Assembly: GCA_022560715.1 (NCBI GenBank)
Contig: JADFSQ010000108.1
Coordinates: 1-6,707 of the forward strand
Direction of reading: 5' to 3'
DNA length: 6,707 nt
Origin: Bacteroidota bacterium
GTDB lineage: Bacteria > Bacteroidota > Bacteroidia > Flavobacteriales > Flavobacteriaceae
Shown here piece after piece: positions 1 to 5,900 of this stretch (position 1 is its first letter; each line of letters starts with the position of its first letter). The translations under genes and the position numbers were made by a program. The notes beneath the pieces are model-generated. The model did not search any database and was not told the origin of the DNA. It saw only the letters and a program-made list of their open reading frames with translations.

Positions 1-1
1 A

Positions 2-748
2 ATGAGAATTATTCCAGCAATAGATATTATAGACGGAAAATGTGTGCGTCTAACTAAAGGAGATTATACAACCAAAAAAATATATAATGAAAACCCATTA
101 GAAGTGGCAAAACAATTTGAAGCTTCAGGAATTCAATATTTACATTTGGTAGATTTAGATGGAGCTAAAGCCAAACATATTGTTAATCATAAAATATTAG
201 AACAATTGGCTTCAAAAACAAGTTTAAAAATTGATTTTGGTGGCGGATTAAAGTCAAATGAAGATTTGCATATTGCTTTTAACTCTGGAGCAAACCAAAT
301 AACAGGTGGTAGTATCGCAGTTAAAAATCCAGATGTTTTTGAATCATGGATATTTAAGTATGGTTCAGAGAAAATCATTCTTGGTGCAGATTGTAATATG
401 GAAAATATTGCTGTTAACGGCTGGCAAGAAGAAACCAGCATAAAAGTAATCCCTTTTATTAAATCGTATCAATCAAAAGGAATTGACTATGTTATTTGTA
501 CTGATATTTCAAAAGACGGGATGCTTGGAGGTACTTCGTTTGGTTTGTACAAGAAAATATTAGAAGAATGTCATACTGAGAATGTCGAAGCATCTCAACT
601 AAAACTCATTGCATCAGGAGGAATTTCAACTATTGAAGAATTACCTAAACTAGCAAGTTTAGGATGCGAAGGGGTTATTATTGGCAAAGCCATTTATGAA
701 AATAGGATTAGTTTAAAACAATTAGAAAATTATATTTTAACACAATAA
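2..748 (+). CDS. hisA: HisA, phosphoribosylformimino-AICAR-P isomerase
   Basis: This enzyme catalyses the Amadori isomerisation of ProFAR to PRFAR, the fourth step of histidine biosynthesis, in the cytoplasm. The 248-residue protein has the usual HisA length and (beta/alpha)8-barrel layout. Asp8 in the opening [15 protein letters not shown] is the catalytic base and Asp130 (LGAD) the catalytic acid; Thr167 in CTDISKDG belongs to the active site. The two half-barrel phosphate-binding loops are visible as FGGGLK (79-84) and ASGGIS (204-209), followed by [10 protein letters not shown]. The ATG at base 2 gives the canonical MRIIPAID start, so the gene looks complete although its upstream region is not in the window. 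It is followed after one base by hisF, which is consistent with one operon mRNA. In related genomes hisH lies directly upstream. Identity is very secure. Confidence 0.97.
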   Translation: MRIIPAIDIIDGKCVRLTKGDYTTKKIYNENPLEVAKQFEASGIQYLHLVDLDGAKAKHIVNHKILEQLASKTSLKIDFGGGLKSNEDLHIAFNSGANQITGGSIAVKNPDVFESWIFKYGSEKIILGADCNMENIAVNGWQEETSIKVIPFIKSYQSKGIDYVICTDISKDGMLGGTSFGLYKKILEECHTENVEASQLKLIASGGISTIEELPKLASLGCEGVIIGKAIYENRISLKQLENYILTQ

Positions 749-749
749 T

Positions 750-1505
750 ATGTTAGCAAAACGAATCATTCCCTGTTTAGATGTTAAAAACGGAAGAACA
801 GTAAAAGGAGTTAATTTTGTAGATTTAATTGATGCTGGAGACCCTGTGCAATTAGCAAAACAATACGCAAAAATGGGAGCAGACGAATTGGTGTTTCTGG
901 ATATTTCAGCTACTATAGAGCAACGTAAAACGATGTTAGATATGGTGTTTCAAGTTGCCGAACAGGTCAACATACCATTTACTGTTGGTGGTGGTATTTC
1001 TTCAGTAAAAGATGTTGATGCATTGTTAAAATGTGGAGCAGATAAAGTGTCCATAAATTCTTCAGCAATTAAACGTCCTGAATTAATTAATGAACTCTCC
1101 AATAAATTTGGAAATCAATGTATTGTAGTAGCCATTGACGCAAAACAAATAGATGGCGAGTGGATTGTTTATTTAGCAGGAGGAACAATTTCAACTCAAT
1201 TAAATTTGTTTGATTGGGCAAAAGAGGTAGAACAGCGTGGTGCCGGAGAAATTTTATTTACCTCAATGGATAATGATGGCACTAAAAACGGTTTTGCTAA
1301 TGATGCACTTTGTAGACTATCTGAAGAGCTGCACATTCCAATTATTGCTTCTGGTGGTGCTGGAACTGTTCAACATTTCATTGATGCTCTTCAAAAAGGA
1401 AATGCAGATGCTGTATTAGCTGCCAGCGTATTTCATTTTGGAGAGATAAGAATATTAGAATTAAAAAAAGAATTAAAAAATAATAATATAGAAGTAAGAT
1501 TATAA
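750..1505 (+). CDS. hisF: HisF, imidazole glycerol phosphate synthase cyclase subunit
   Basis: HisF forms IGP synthase with the glutaminase HisH. It uses ammonia channelled from HisH to cleave and cyclise PRFAR into imidazole glycerol phosphate, and releases AICAR to purine synthesis. The 251-residue barrel has the family length. Catalytic Asp11 lies in [11 protein letters not shown] and Asp130 in VVAIDAK. Phosphate-binding loops are FTVGGGIS (77-84) and IIASGGAG (198-205), and the signatures [16 protein letters not shown] and [10 protein letters not shown] are present. The loop after beta strand 5 reads AGGTIST, where many homologues have GGR or GGK followed by a Thr. This is a small local oddity that does not touch the catalytic pair. 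The stop codon shares its last base with the hisIE start (TAATG), which suggests translational coupling. Confidence 0.98.
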   Translation: MLAKRIIPCLDVKNGRTVKGVNFVDLIDAGDPVQLAKQYAKMGADELVFLDISATIEQRKTMLDMVFQVAEQVNIPFTVGGGISSVKDVDALLKCGADKVSINSSAIKRPELINELSNKFGNQCIVVAIDAKQIDGEWIVYLAGGTISTQLNLFDWAKEVEQRGAGEILFTSMDNDGTKNGFANDALCRLSEELHIPIIASGGAGTVQHFIDALQKGNADAVLAASVFHFGEIRILELKKELKNNNIEVRL

Positions 1506-2095
1506 TGAAAATTAAATATAATAATCAAGGCATAGTTCCAGTAATTATACAAGATGCAACAACAAAAAACGTATTGATGTTGGGTTATATGAATGCAGAG
1601 GCTTTAGAAAAAACAAAGGCTACAAAAAAAGTTACTTTTTTTAGTAGAAGTAACCAACGATTATGGACAAAAGGTGAAAAAAGTGGTCATTTTTTAAATT
1701 TAGTAAATATTAAGTCAGATTGCGACAATGATACACTTTTGGTACAAGCAAACCCTGTTGGACCTACATGCCACAAAGGAAGTGAAACCTGTTGGAATGA
1801 ATCTAATATACAATCTTTTGGATTTCTTTCAGAATTAGAATCTGTAATAAAAGATAGAAGGGAAAATGCTTCAAAGGAGTTCTCTTATGTGGCTTCACTA
1901 TTTAATAAAGGCATTAATAAAATAGCACAAAAAGTAGGAGAGGAGGCAGTAGAAATGGTTATTGAAGCTAAAGATAATAACGACGAATTTTTTTTAAATG
2001 AAAGTGCAGATTTATTATTTCACTACTTAATTTTACTACAAGCCAAAGATTTTAAATTGGACGATGTAGTACGTATACTTAAACAAAGACATTAA
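1505..2095 (+). CDS. hisIE: HisIE, bifunctional phosphoribosyl-AMP cyclohydrolase / phosphoribosyl-ATP pyrophosphohydrolase
   Basis: This fused enzyme performs the second and third histidine steps: removal of pyrophosphate from phosphoribosyl-ATP (HisE part), then opening of the adenine ring of phosphoribosyl-AMP (HisI part). Residues 1-105 are the HisI domain, with the metal-binding stretch SDCDNDTLL and Cys73, Cys89 and Cys96 in the positions of the zinc and catalytic cysteines. Residues from about 108 to 196 are the all-alpha HisE domain, with the MazG-like motif KVGEEAVEMVIEA (143-155) and Asp169 in ESADLLFH. The length of 196 matches fused HisIE proteins. Its ATG overlaps the hisF stop by one base. 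A run of eight T at 1988-1995 encodes Phe-Phe-Leu in the HisE part, and the frame is intact. It is the last his gene of the operon here. Confidence 0.97.
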   Translation: MKIKYNNQGIVPVIIQDATTKNVLMLGYMNAEALEKTKATKKVTFFSRSNQRLWTKGEKSGHFLNLVNIKSDCDNDTLLVQANPVGPTCHKGSETCWNESNIQSFGFLSELESVIKDRRENASKEFSYVASLFNKGINKIAQKVGEEAVEMVIEAKDNNDEFFLNESADLLFHYLILLQAKDFKLDDVVRILKQRH

Positions 2096-2136
2096 TAGTA
2101 AAATCGTTATTTTTGGAGCTAATAAAATATAGTCTA

Positions 2137-2913
2137 TTGCAAAAATATTTTTACGTAATAACTGTTCAGTTTTTAGGCTATCGTTTTCATGGTTGGCAAA
2201 AACAACCAAATGTAAAAACGATTCATTTAATGATAGACAGGACATTAAAATTCATTCTGGAAGAACAGCAATTTAAAACTTTAGGTGCTGGACGAACTGA
2301 TGCTATGGTTTCGGCTCAAGAAGCGGCTTTCGAGTTGTTTTTGCAAGAACCTATAGAAGATTTGGAGGCGTTTCTATCACTATTTAATCACAATTTACCA
2401 CAAGACATAAGAGCACTTACTATTAAAGAAGTAGATGATAGTTTTAATATTATTCAGCATTCAAAAGTAAAGGAGTATGTGTACCTATTTTCTCAAGGGC
2501 AAAAAAATCATCCGTTTTGTGCGCCAATACTAACCACTATTCTGGATGATTTGGATATAGAACTCATGAAAAAAGGAGCAGAACTGTTTCAAGGCAATCA
2601 TAATTTTAAAGCCTACTGTTTTAGAACTACCGAGAAGGGTATTTATAATAGAGAAATAATGACTTGTGAACTTATAGAAAACAAAGTATTCAAGGCTAAC
2701 TTTTTTCCTGACAAGACTTATATGTTAAGAGTTAGAGGCAAAGGTTTCGGTCGTAATCAAATACGATTAATGATGGGAGCATTAATTAAATTGGGTAAAG
2801 GTGAGATTACCTTAAAATATATAGAAAACAGTTTAAAACCAGAAAGCACAGAAGTTATGGATTATATTGCACCTGCTTCAGGTTTAATTCTTAACAAAAT
2901 AGAATTTGAATAG
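2137..2913 (+). CDS. TruA-like tRNA pseudouridine synthase, divergent clade, TTG start
   Basis: TruA-family enzymes convert uridines of the tRNA anticodon stem-loop (positions 38-40 in E. coli) to pseudouridine. Numbering from the TTG at 2137 (258 residues), the RNA-binding GYRFHGWQ is at 14-21 and the catalytic motif GAGRTDA with Arg53 and nucleophile Asp55 at 50-56. An active-site Tyr lies in KEYVY (Tyr114), QIRLMMG carries Arg210, and APASGLIL at 245-252 is the usual C-terminal signature. After GRTDA the protein reads MVSA instead of the common GVHA. No in-frame ATG exists before residue 32; possible starts are the TTG at 2137, preferred because it gives the short N-terminus typical of the family, or the TTG at 2113. 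It lies 17-41 nt after hisIE, so cotranscription is likely. The fold assignment is secure. Whether it does the housekeeping TruA job or is a second paralogue is unknown, so no symbol is given. Confidence 0.86.
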   Translation: MQKYFYVITVQFLGYRFHGWQKQPNVKTIHLMIDRTLKFILEEQQFKTLGAGRTDAMVSAQEAAFELFLQEPIEDLEAFLSLFNHNLPQDIRALTIKEVDDSFNIIQHSKVKEYVYLFSQGQKNHPFCAPILTTILDDLDIELMKKGAELFQGNHNFKAYCFRTTEKGIYNREIMTCELIENKVFKANFFPDKTYMLRVRGKGFGRNQIRLMMGALIKLGKGEITLKYIENSLKPESTEVMDYIAPASGLILNKIEFE

Positions 2914-2942
2914 TGTAGCTGTTTTTGTAATTTTCCAAGTGA

Positions 2943-2972
2943 ATGCAGGAATTTAAAAAAAGTAAATTGTAA
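2943..2972 (+). other. Possible 9-residue upstream ORF overlapping the next start (TAATG)
   Basis: An ATG at 2943 opens a nine-codon frame, MQEFKKSKL, whose TAA at 2970-2972 shares its A with the ATG of the DUF2461 gene. The arrangement copies the hisF/hisIE junction and would allow translation to be passed to the next gene. No conservation data are available, and so short a frame in AT-rich DNA can easily arise by chance. Confidence 0.25.
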
Positions 2973-3649
2973 TGAATATAACTATACCAAAATCAGCTTT
3001 AGATTTTTTTAAAAAACTTGAAAAGAACAATAATCGTGATTGGTTTAACAATCATAAAAAAGAGTTTAAAGCCATTGAAACAGAAGTAAAAAAAGTTTAC
3101 ACCAACATTTTTGAAAACATTAAGTCTCACGACGACGTTGACAAGATTAAAATGTTTCGTATTTATCGCGATGTGCGGTTTTCAAAAGACAAGACACCTT
3201 ACAAAACACATTTTGGTGGTTCTTTTCACAGAACTAAACCGAAATTAAGAGGAGGTTATTATTTACATCTTGCACCAAATAACCAATCGTTTCTCGCTAC
3301 TGGATTTTGGGAACCTAATAAGGACGATTTATTCAGAATTAGAAAAGAGTTCGAAATGGACGATCAGGAAATGAGAAAAATAATATCCAATAAAAAATTT
3401 AAATCCGTTTGGGGAAGCCTCCTGGGAGACGAATTAAAAACTGCTCCGAGAGATTTTGACAAAGAACATCCAGCTATAGATTTGATCAAGAAAAAGCAAT
3501 ACATCTTTACCATAAAATATACAGATAAAGAAGTAATTTCAGAAGATTTCTTAAAAGAAGTTGACACATCTTTTAAAGCCATTCGTCCATATTTTGATTA
3601 TATGAGCGACGTGCTTACTACTGATTTGAATGGCGAATCTTTATTGTAA
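2972..3649 (+). CDS. DUF2461 family protein (TIGR02453 type), function unknown
   Basis: The 225-residue protein matches what I know of the DUF2461/TIGR02453 family, found in many Bacteroidota and some other bacteria and fungi. No member has an established biochemical role that I know of. Family landmarks are the opening DFFKKLEKNNNRDWF followed by NNHKKEF, the strongly conserved RIYRDVRFSKDKTPYK with THFGG (63-83), GGYYLHLAP (94-102) and GFWEP (111-115). There is no signal peptide or membrane segment, so it is probably cytoplasmic. It follows the TruA-like gene after 58 bases on the same strand and probably sits at the end of the his-headed transcript. That position does not imply a role in histidine synthesis. 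The ATG start gives the normal short N-terminus. A hairpin at 3657-3678 lies just behind the stop. Confidence 0.9.
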   Translation: MNITIPKSALDFFKKLEKNNNRDWFNNHKKEFKAIETEVKKVYTNIFENIKSHDDVDKIKMFRIYRDVRFSKDKTPYKTHFGGSFHRTKPKLRGGYYLHLAPNNQSFLATGFWEPNKDDLFRIRKEFEMDDQEMRKIISNKKFKSVWGSLLGDELKTAPRDFDKEHPAIDLIKKKQYIFTIKYTDKEVISEDFLKEVDTSFKAIRPYFDYMSDVLTTDLNGESLL

Positions 3650-3656
3650 AATATAA

Positions 3657-3678
3657 AAGGCTTGAATTATCAAGCCTT
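3657..3678. terminator. Hairpin in the convergent intergenic region, probable terminator
   Basis: AAGGCTTGA and TCAAGCCTT form a perfect 9-bp stem around the loop ATTA, 7 bases after the DUF2461 stop. On the + strand it is followed by ATAACAGG, which is not T-rich. Read on the - strand it is followed by TTATATTTTAC, a better U-tract. By sequence it would therefore stop leftward transcripts from the SDR gene better than rightward ones, though it may act on both. Confidence 0.55.
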
Positions 3679-3729
3679 ATAACAGGAAAGAAACTGTAAG
3701 TTTTCCTTAAAAATCATACCTAGAAGGAA

Positions 3730-3775
3730 TTCCTGCAAGGTTTTACAAACCTTGTAGGTATAAACCTTGCAGGAA
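3730..3775. repeat. Three-armed palindromic repeat (REP-like) with two alternative hairpins
   Basis: Arm 1, TTCCTGCAAGGTTT (3730-3743), is the exact reverse complement of arm 3, AAACCTTGCAGGAA (3762-3775), giving a 14-bp stem. Between them lies arm 2, AAACCTTGTAGG (3747-3758), which also pairs with arm 1 over 12 positions, with one G-U pair and a 3-nt loop. Only one of the two hairpins can form at a time. Arm 1 also overlaps a 10-bp palindrome, AGGAATTCCT (3725-3734). It lies between convergent genes, where REP-like elements are often found. I recall similar CCTGCAAGG palindromes in other flavobacterial genomes but cannot check this here. A T-rich stretch (3782-3788) follows, so it could double as a terminator for the + strand operon. 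Confidence 0.7.
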
Positions 3776-3872
3776 AAATGTATTTTTTAATGTTATCACA
3801 AAAATAAATCATATACAATGCCTAAGTGCACTTTGTTTCATATCGAACTCTATTTTTTATAGATGTCCTTAA

Positions 3873-4628
3873 TTAAACCTGACTTAATCCTCCGTCAACT
3901 TCCAGTTCAATACCATTAATGTAAGATGCTTCATCTGAAGCTAAAAATAAAGCTGCATTTGCAACTTCTTCCGAAGTGCCAAAACGTCCCAATGGCACTT
4001 GTGCAGCAAATCCTTTACCCATTTCTTCAACCACATCTTGTGGTAAATCCATTTTGCCGTATAAAGGTGTTTCTATTGGTCCTGGAGCAATAGAGTTAAC
4101 TCTTATTCCTCTGGATTTCACTTCCGAAGTTAATACTCTAGCATACGCTCTTAAAGCACCTTTACTTGCCGAATAAACTGCGAGCCCTTCAAAACCTTTC
4201 TGATGAACAATAGAGTTTGTAAATAAAATTGTTCCTCCATCATTAATAAATGGTAATGCTTCTTTAACCGCTAAAATTGGTCCTTTTACATTGGTGTTAA
4301 AAGTTTCATCAAAATGATTTTCGTTAATCTCTGTTGTAGGAATAGGTTTTGCTATTCCAGCATTTAAAAACAATATATCAATATTACCATAATGATTTGT
4401 GGCTTCTTTAATTAAGCGTTTATTGTCTTCAGGAATCGATATATCTGCTCTAATAGTTATAAAATCACCTTCTAATTCTTTGGCAACTTCGTCTAATGCT
4501 TCTTGTCGTCTTCCTGAAAGTACAACTTTTGCACCTTCTTTTAAAAAGAGCTTTGCAGTTGCTAAACCAATACCACTATTTGCTCCTGTAATAATTGCTA
4601 CTTTGTTTTTTAATTTACTCATGTTCAT
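3873..4628 (-). CDS. Classical short-chain dehydrogenase/reductase (SDR)
   Basis: This is an NAD(P)(H)-dependent oxidoreductase of the classical SDR family; the substrate cannot be read from the sequence. In the 251-residue protein the cofactor motif is TGANSGIG (14-21) and the strand-4 motif is NAG (89-91). The catalytic tetrad is Asn113, Ser139, Tyr152 and Lys156 (YSASK). The cofactor-side SIAPGPIETPL and the C-terminal FLASDEASYINGIELEVDGG are typical. Strand 2 ends in SGRR (38-41) with basic rather than acidic residues, which suggests a preference for NADP(H). Start codons at 4628 and 4622 are both possible; the second gives the more usual MSKLKNKVAIITG. The gene lies 45 bases downstream of the TetR gene on the same strand and has its own copy of the palindromic operator just before its start. 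It is therefore probably the target of that repressor. Confidence 0.93.
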   Translation of the reverse strand: MNMSKLKNKVAIITGANSGIGLATAKLFLKEGAKVVLSGRRQEALDEVAKELEGDFITIRADISIPEDNKRLIKEATNHYGNIDILFLNAGIAKPIPTTEINENHFDETFNTNVKGPILAVKEALPFINDGGTILFTNSIVHQKGFEGLAVYSASKGALRAYARVLTSEVKSRGIRVNSIAPGPIETPLYGKMDLPQDVVEEMGKGFAAQVPLGRFGTSEEVANAALFLASDEASYINGIELEVDGGLSQV

Positions 4629-4638
4629 AGTTTTTATT

Positions 4639-4654
4639 TGAAACGTTCGTTTCA
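4639..4654. promoter_or_regulatory. Palindromic operator before the SDR gene (likely TetR site)
   Basis: TGAAACGTTCGTTTCA consists of perfect 7-bp arms, TGAAACG and CGTTTCA, around TT. It ends 10 bases before the SDR ATG at 4628. Read on the - strand it differs at one base in 16 from the + strand reading of the palindrome in front of the TetR gene. On the - strand the bases TTAATCTG overlap its edge where the other copy has a perfect promoter box. An SDR promoter here would therefore be degenerate, or the site may act on transcripts coming from tetR. Confidence 0.75.
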
Positions 4655-4673
4655 GATTAATTTAAAAAAAATA

Positions 4674-5255
4674 TTAAGATATAGTTTGTAAAATTGAATT
4701 TACAATACTTTTTAATTTTGTTCTTTCAGTAATTAAAATCCCTGTCATTCTAAAGCCTTGTAATGATGAATACAAATATAGAGCATAGTCTTTTGAGCTT
4801 TGCTTTGTGTTTATAAGAGCATCCTCTTGTCCTTTAGAAATTAAATCTTCTAAAAGCATTAGCATCCTATTTTGATTGCCCTCCAAAAAATTTGTGATTG
4901 ATTTTTCATGATTAGCCATTTCCGATTTACAATTCCCTATTAAACAACCTTTATCATATTTTTCAGCTGAAATAATTTTTATATATAAATCAAAAATCAA
5001 TTCAATTGCATTTAACGGATTTGTAGCTTTTAAAAGTAAACTCGAAGTATCTCTGTTAAATTTATTTTCATAAGATTGTAAACATTCTAAATATAAATCT
5101 AGTTTACTTATAAAGGAGTTGTATATACTCGATCTGTTTAACCCAGTTGCATCTACCAAGTCTTGCATGGAAGTGGCATTGTAACCTTTGTCTTGAAAAA
5201 CTTCGGTGGCTTTAATTAAAACGGTGTCTCTAATAAATGATTCAGTTTTTGGCAT
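4674..5255 (-). CDS. TetR/AcrR-family transcriptional repressor
   Basis: This is a one-component regulator: an N-terminal helix-turn-helix binds an operator as a dimer, and a C-terminal helical domain binds a ligand that releases it. With the start at 5255 the protein has 193 residues, MPKTESFIRDTVL onward. The HTH spans about residues 28-48 (TSMQDLVDATGLNRSSIYNSF), after the usual VFQDKGYNAT. The ligand domain contains KGCLIGNC (102-109), the GCL motif of a TetR subgroup that includes NemR, whose reactive cysteine in that area senses electrophiles. Cys104 and Cys109 are therefore candidate sensors, by inference only. The frame is open up to an ATG at 5288, but that extension would encode through both the promoter box and the operator, so the later start is chosen. 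The operators before this gene and before the SDR gene point to autoregulation and local control. Confidence 0.92.
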   Translation of the reverse strand: MPKTESFIRDTVLIKATEVFQDKGYNATSMQDLVDATGLNRSSIYNSFISKLDLYLECLQSYENKFNRDTSSLLLKATNPLNAIELIFDLYIKIISAEKYDKGCLIGNCKSEMANHEKSITNFLEGNQNRMLMLLEDLISKGQEDALINTKQSSKDYALYLYSSLQGFRMTGILITERTKLKSIVNSILQTIS

Positions 5256-5262
5256 TCTATAT

Positions 5263-5278
5263 TGAAATGAACGTTTCA
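5263..5278. promoter_or_regulatory. Palindromic operator before the tetR gene
   Basis: TGAAATGAACGTTTCA has 7-bp arms with one mismatch around AA, and one further matching pair on each side (TTGAAA...TTTCAA). It lies 7 bases upstream of the chosen TetR start and overlaps the promoter box at 5277-5284. It matches the operator of the SDR gene at 15 of 16 bases. This is the layout of TetR-type autorepression. Confidence 0.75.
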
Positions 5279-5284
5279 AATATA
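5277..5284 (-). promoter_or_regulatory. -7 promoter element of tetR (TATATTTG)
   Basis: On the - strand this reads TATATTTG, a full match to the Bacteroidota -7 consensus TAnnTTTG used by the primary sigma factor. It lies 21 bases upstream of the TetR ATG at 5255 and shares two bases with the operator, so a bound repressor would block it. I see no convincing -33 TTG or TTTG at the expected 19-21 base spacing. Confidence 0.6.
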
Positions 5285-5361
5285 CCATATTTTTTAATAT
5301 AAATGTTAAATTTTTACTAAACTACCACAAGGCAAAGGTTTCGAGATATTAAATCACATCT

Positions 5362-5388
5362 TTTCGTCCGCCGAAACGGAACACGAAA
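5362..5388 (-). terminator. Weak imperfect hairpin behind the 139-residue gene
   Basis: TTTCGT (5362-5367) pairs with ACGAAA (5383-5388), and inside it CCG pairs with CGG around CCGAAA, with a three-base bulge. It is more GC-rich than its surroundings and lies 5 bases beyond the stop of the leftward gene that ends at 5394. No clear U-tract follows on the - strand. It may be a terminator or a decayed palindromic repeat. Confidence 0.3.
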
Positions 5389-5393
5389 GAGGA

Positions 5394-5813
5394 TTAAACT
5401 ACTTTCGAATAGCTAATTGAATTATCTAATAGTTGAATATTATTAATAAGAGATTCTTTAACAATACTCATCATTCGTTTGTTTAATGCTGAAGAATTAA
5501 GGATATAGAGTTTGTATTCTTCAATAGTAAACACGCCAATAACCATACCTTTAATACTATTCCTGAATTTCATGTCCTTATGAATAGCATTTTCTATATA
5601 GTCTACACGTTTATCGATAGACAGTTCATAGAAAACACTTTTATGTTTTTTAACATAATTTTTAAAAACTTCAATAAATAGAGGTTTTTGAAATTTAATT
5701 ATTGGTCTTAAAACTAAATTCTGAAAGCGTTCTTCTGAACTCATTTCATCATTTATAGTAGTCGACATAAAATCTGGACGAATACTTTTTAGGTCAAGGT
5801 TTCTTGTGGTCAT
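5394..5813 (-). CDS. Uncharacterised conserved-looking small protein (139 aa)
   Basis: I do not recognise a characterised family. With the start at 5813 the protein is MTTRNLDLKSIRPDF onward and 139 residues long. It has no signal peptide, membrane segment, cysteine or metal-binding pattern. It is Lys-rich and probably mostly helical. Recognisable blocks are MSSEERFQNLVLRPIIK (24-40), FIEVFKNYVKKHKSVFYEL (46-64), and DMKFRNSIKGMVIG (80-93) with FTIEEYKLYILNSSALNKRMM (95-115, split here only by position). I recall similar flavobacterial proteins labelled glyoxalase, but nothing here supports that activity. The frame can be extended to an ATG at 5915. That would run through the hairpin of the neighbouring gene and add 34 low-complexity residues, so the later ATG is preferred. 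It stands alone between the TetR gene and the sortilin-like gene. Confidence 0.75.
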   Translation of the reverse strand: MTTRNLDLKSIRPDFMSTTINDEMSSEERFQNLVLRPIIKFQKPLFIEVFKNYVKKHKSVFYELSIDKRVDYIENAIHKDMKFRNSIKGMVIGVFTIEEYKLYILNSSALNKRMMSIVKESLINNIQLLDNSISYSKVV

Positions 5814-5821
5814 GATGACAA

Positions 5822-5840
5822 ATATTTTTATTAAAAATAT
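5822..5840. repeat. AT-only hyphenated palindrome before the 139-aa gene
   Basis: ATATTTTT and AAAAATAT are perfect 8-bp inverted arms around ATT, 8 bases upstream of the chosen start at 5813. On the - strand the overlapping TATATTTT (5834-5841) matches the TAnnTTTG box at all but the last base, so this may be the promoter or operator area. In DNA this AT-rich, chance is a real alternative. Confidence 0.3.
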
Positions 5841-5900
5841 AGAATCTTTGAAGTAAAATAAATAGGAGAGAAGATTATTGTTAACTATGTTGTTAGCAAT

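Noticed and set aside
187..441. Open frame on the - strand inside hisA
   Set aside because: It is antisense to a secure HisA reading frame and carries no recognisable motif. Similar shadows at 1237-1419, 2036-2245, 3364-3582 and 6426-6701 were set aside for the same reason.
1988..1995. Run of eight T in hisIE as a slippage or phase-variation tract
   Set aside because: The frame is intact through the HisE domain, and short T-runs are expected at this base composition.
3691..3703. AAACT-GTA-AGTTT mini hairpin between the two larger intergenic structures
   Set aside because: Five weak pairs without flanking support are not enough for a feature.
3824..3833. 10-bp palindrome AAGTGCACTT behind the SDR gene
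   Set aside because: It is a single short copy with no partner site or promoter nearby; chance is sufficient.
3849..3863. TCTAT / ATAGA inverted repeat just behind the SDR stop as a terminator
   Set aside because: The stem has only 5 mostly A-T pairs, and no U-tract follows on the - strand.
3976..4641. Open frames on the + strand across the SDR gene
   Set aside because: They are the complement of a strongly supported SDR coding sequence, and their translations show no family features.
5256..5288. Longer TetR protein starting at the ATG at 5288
   Set aside because: The extra 11 residues would be encoded by the promoter box TATATTTG and the operator. The family N-terminus fits the ATG at 5255.
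5372..5384. GAAACG half-site in CCGAAACGGAACACG as a third TetR operator
   Set aside because: There is no second half in inverted orientation at the right spacing; it belongs to the weak hairpin at 5362-5388.
5394..5813. Glyoxalase label for the 139-aa protein
   Set aside because: No glyoxalase fold motif or metal ligands (His/Glu pattern) can be seen; only my recollection of names given to similar proteins points there.
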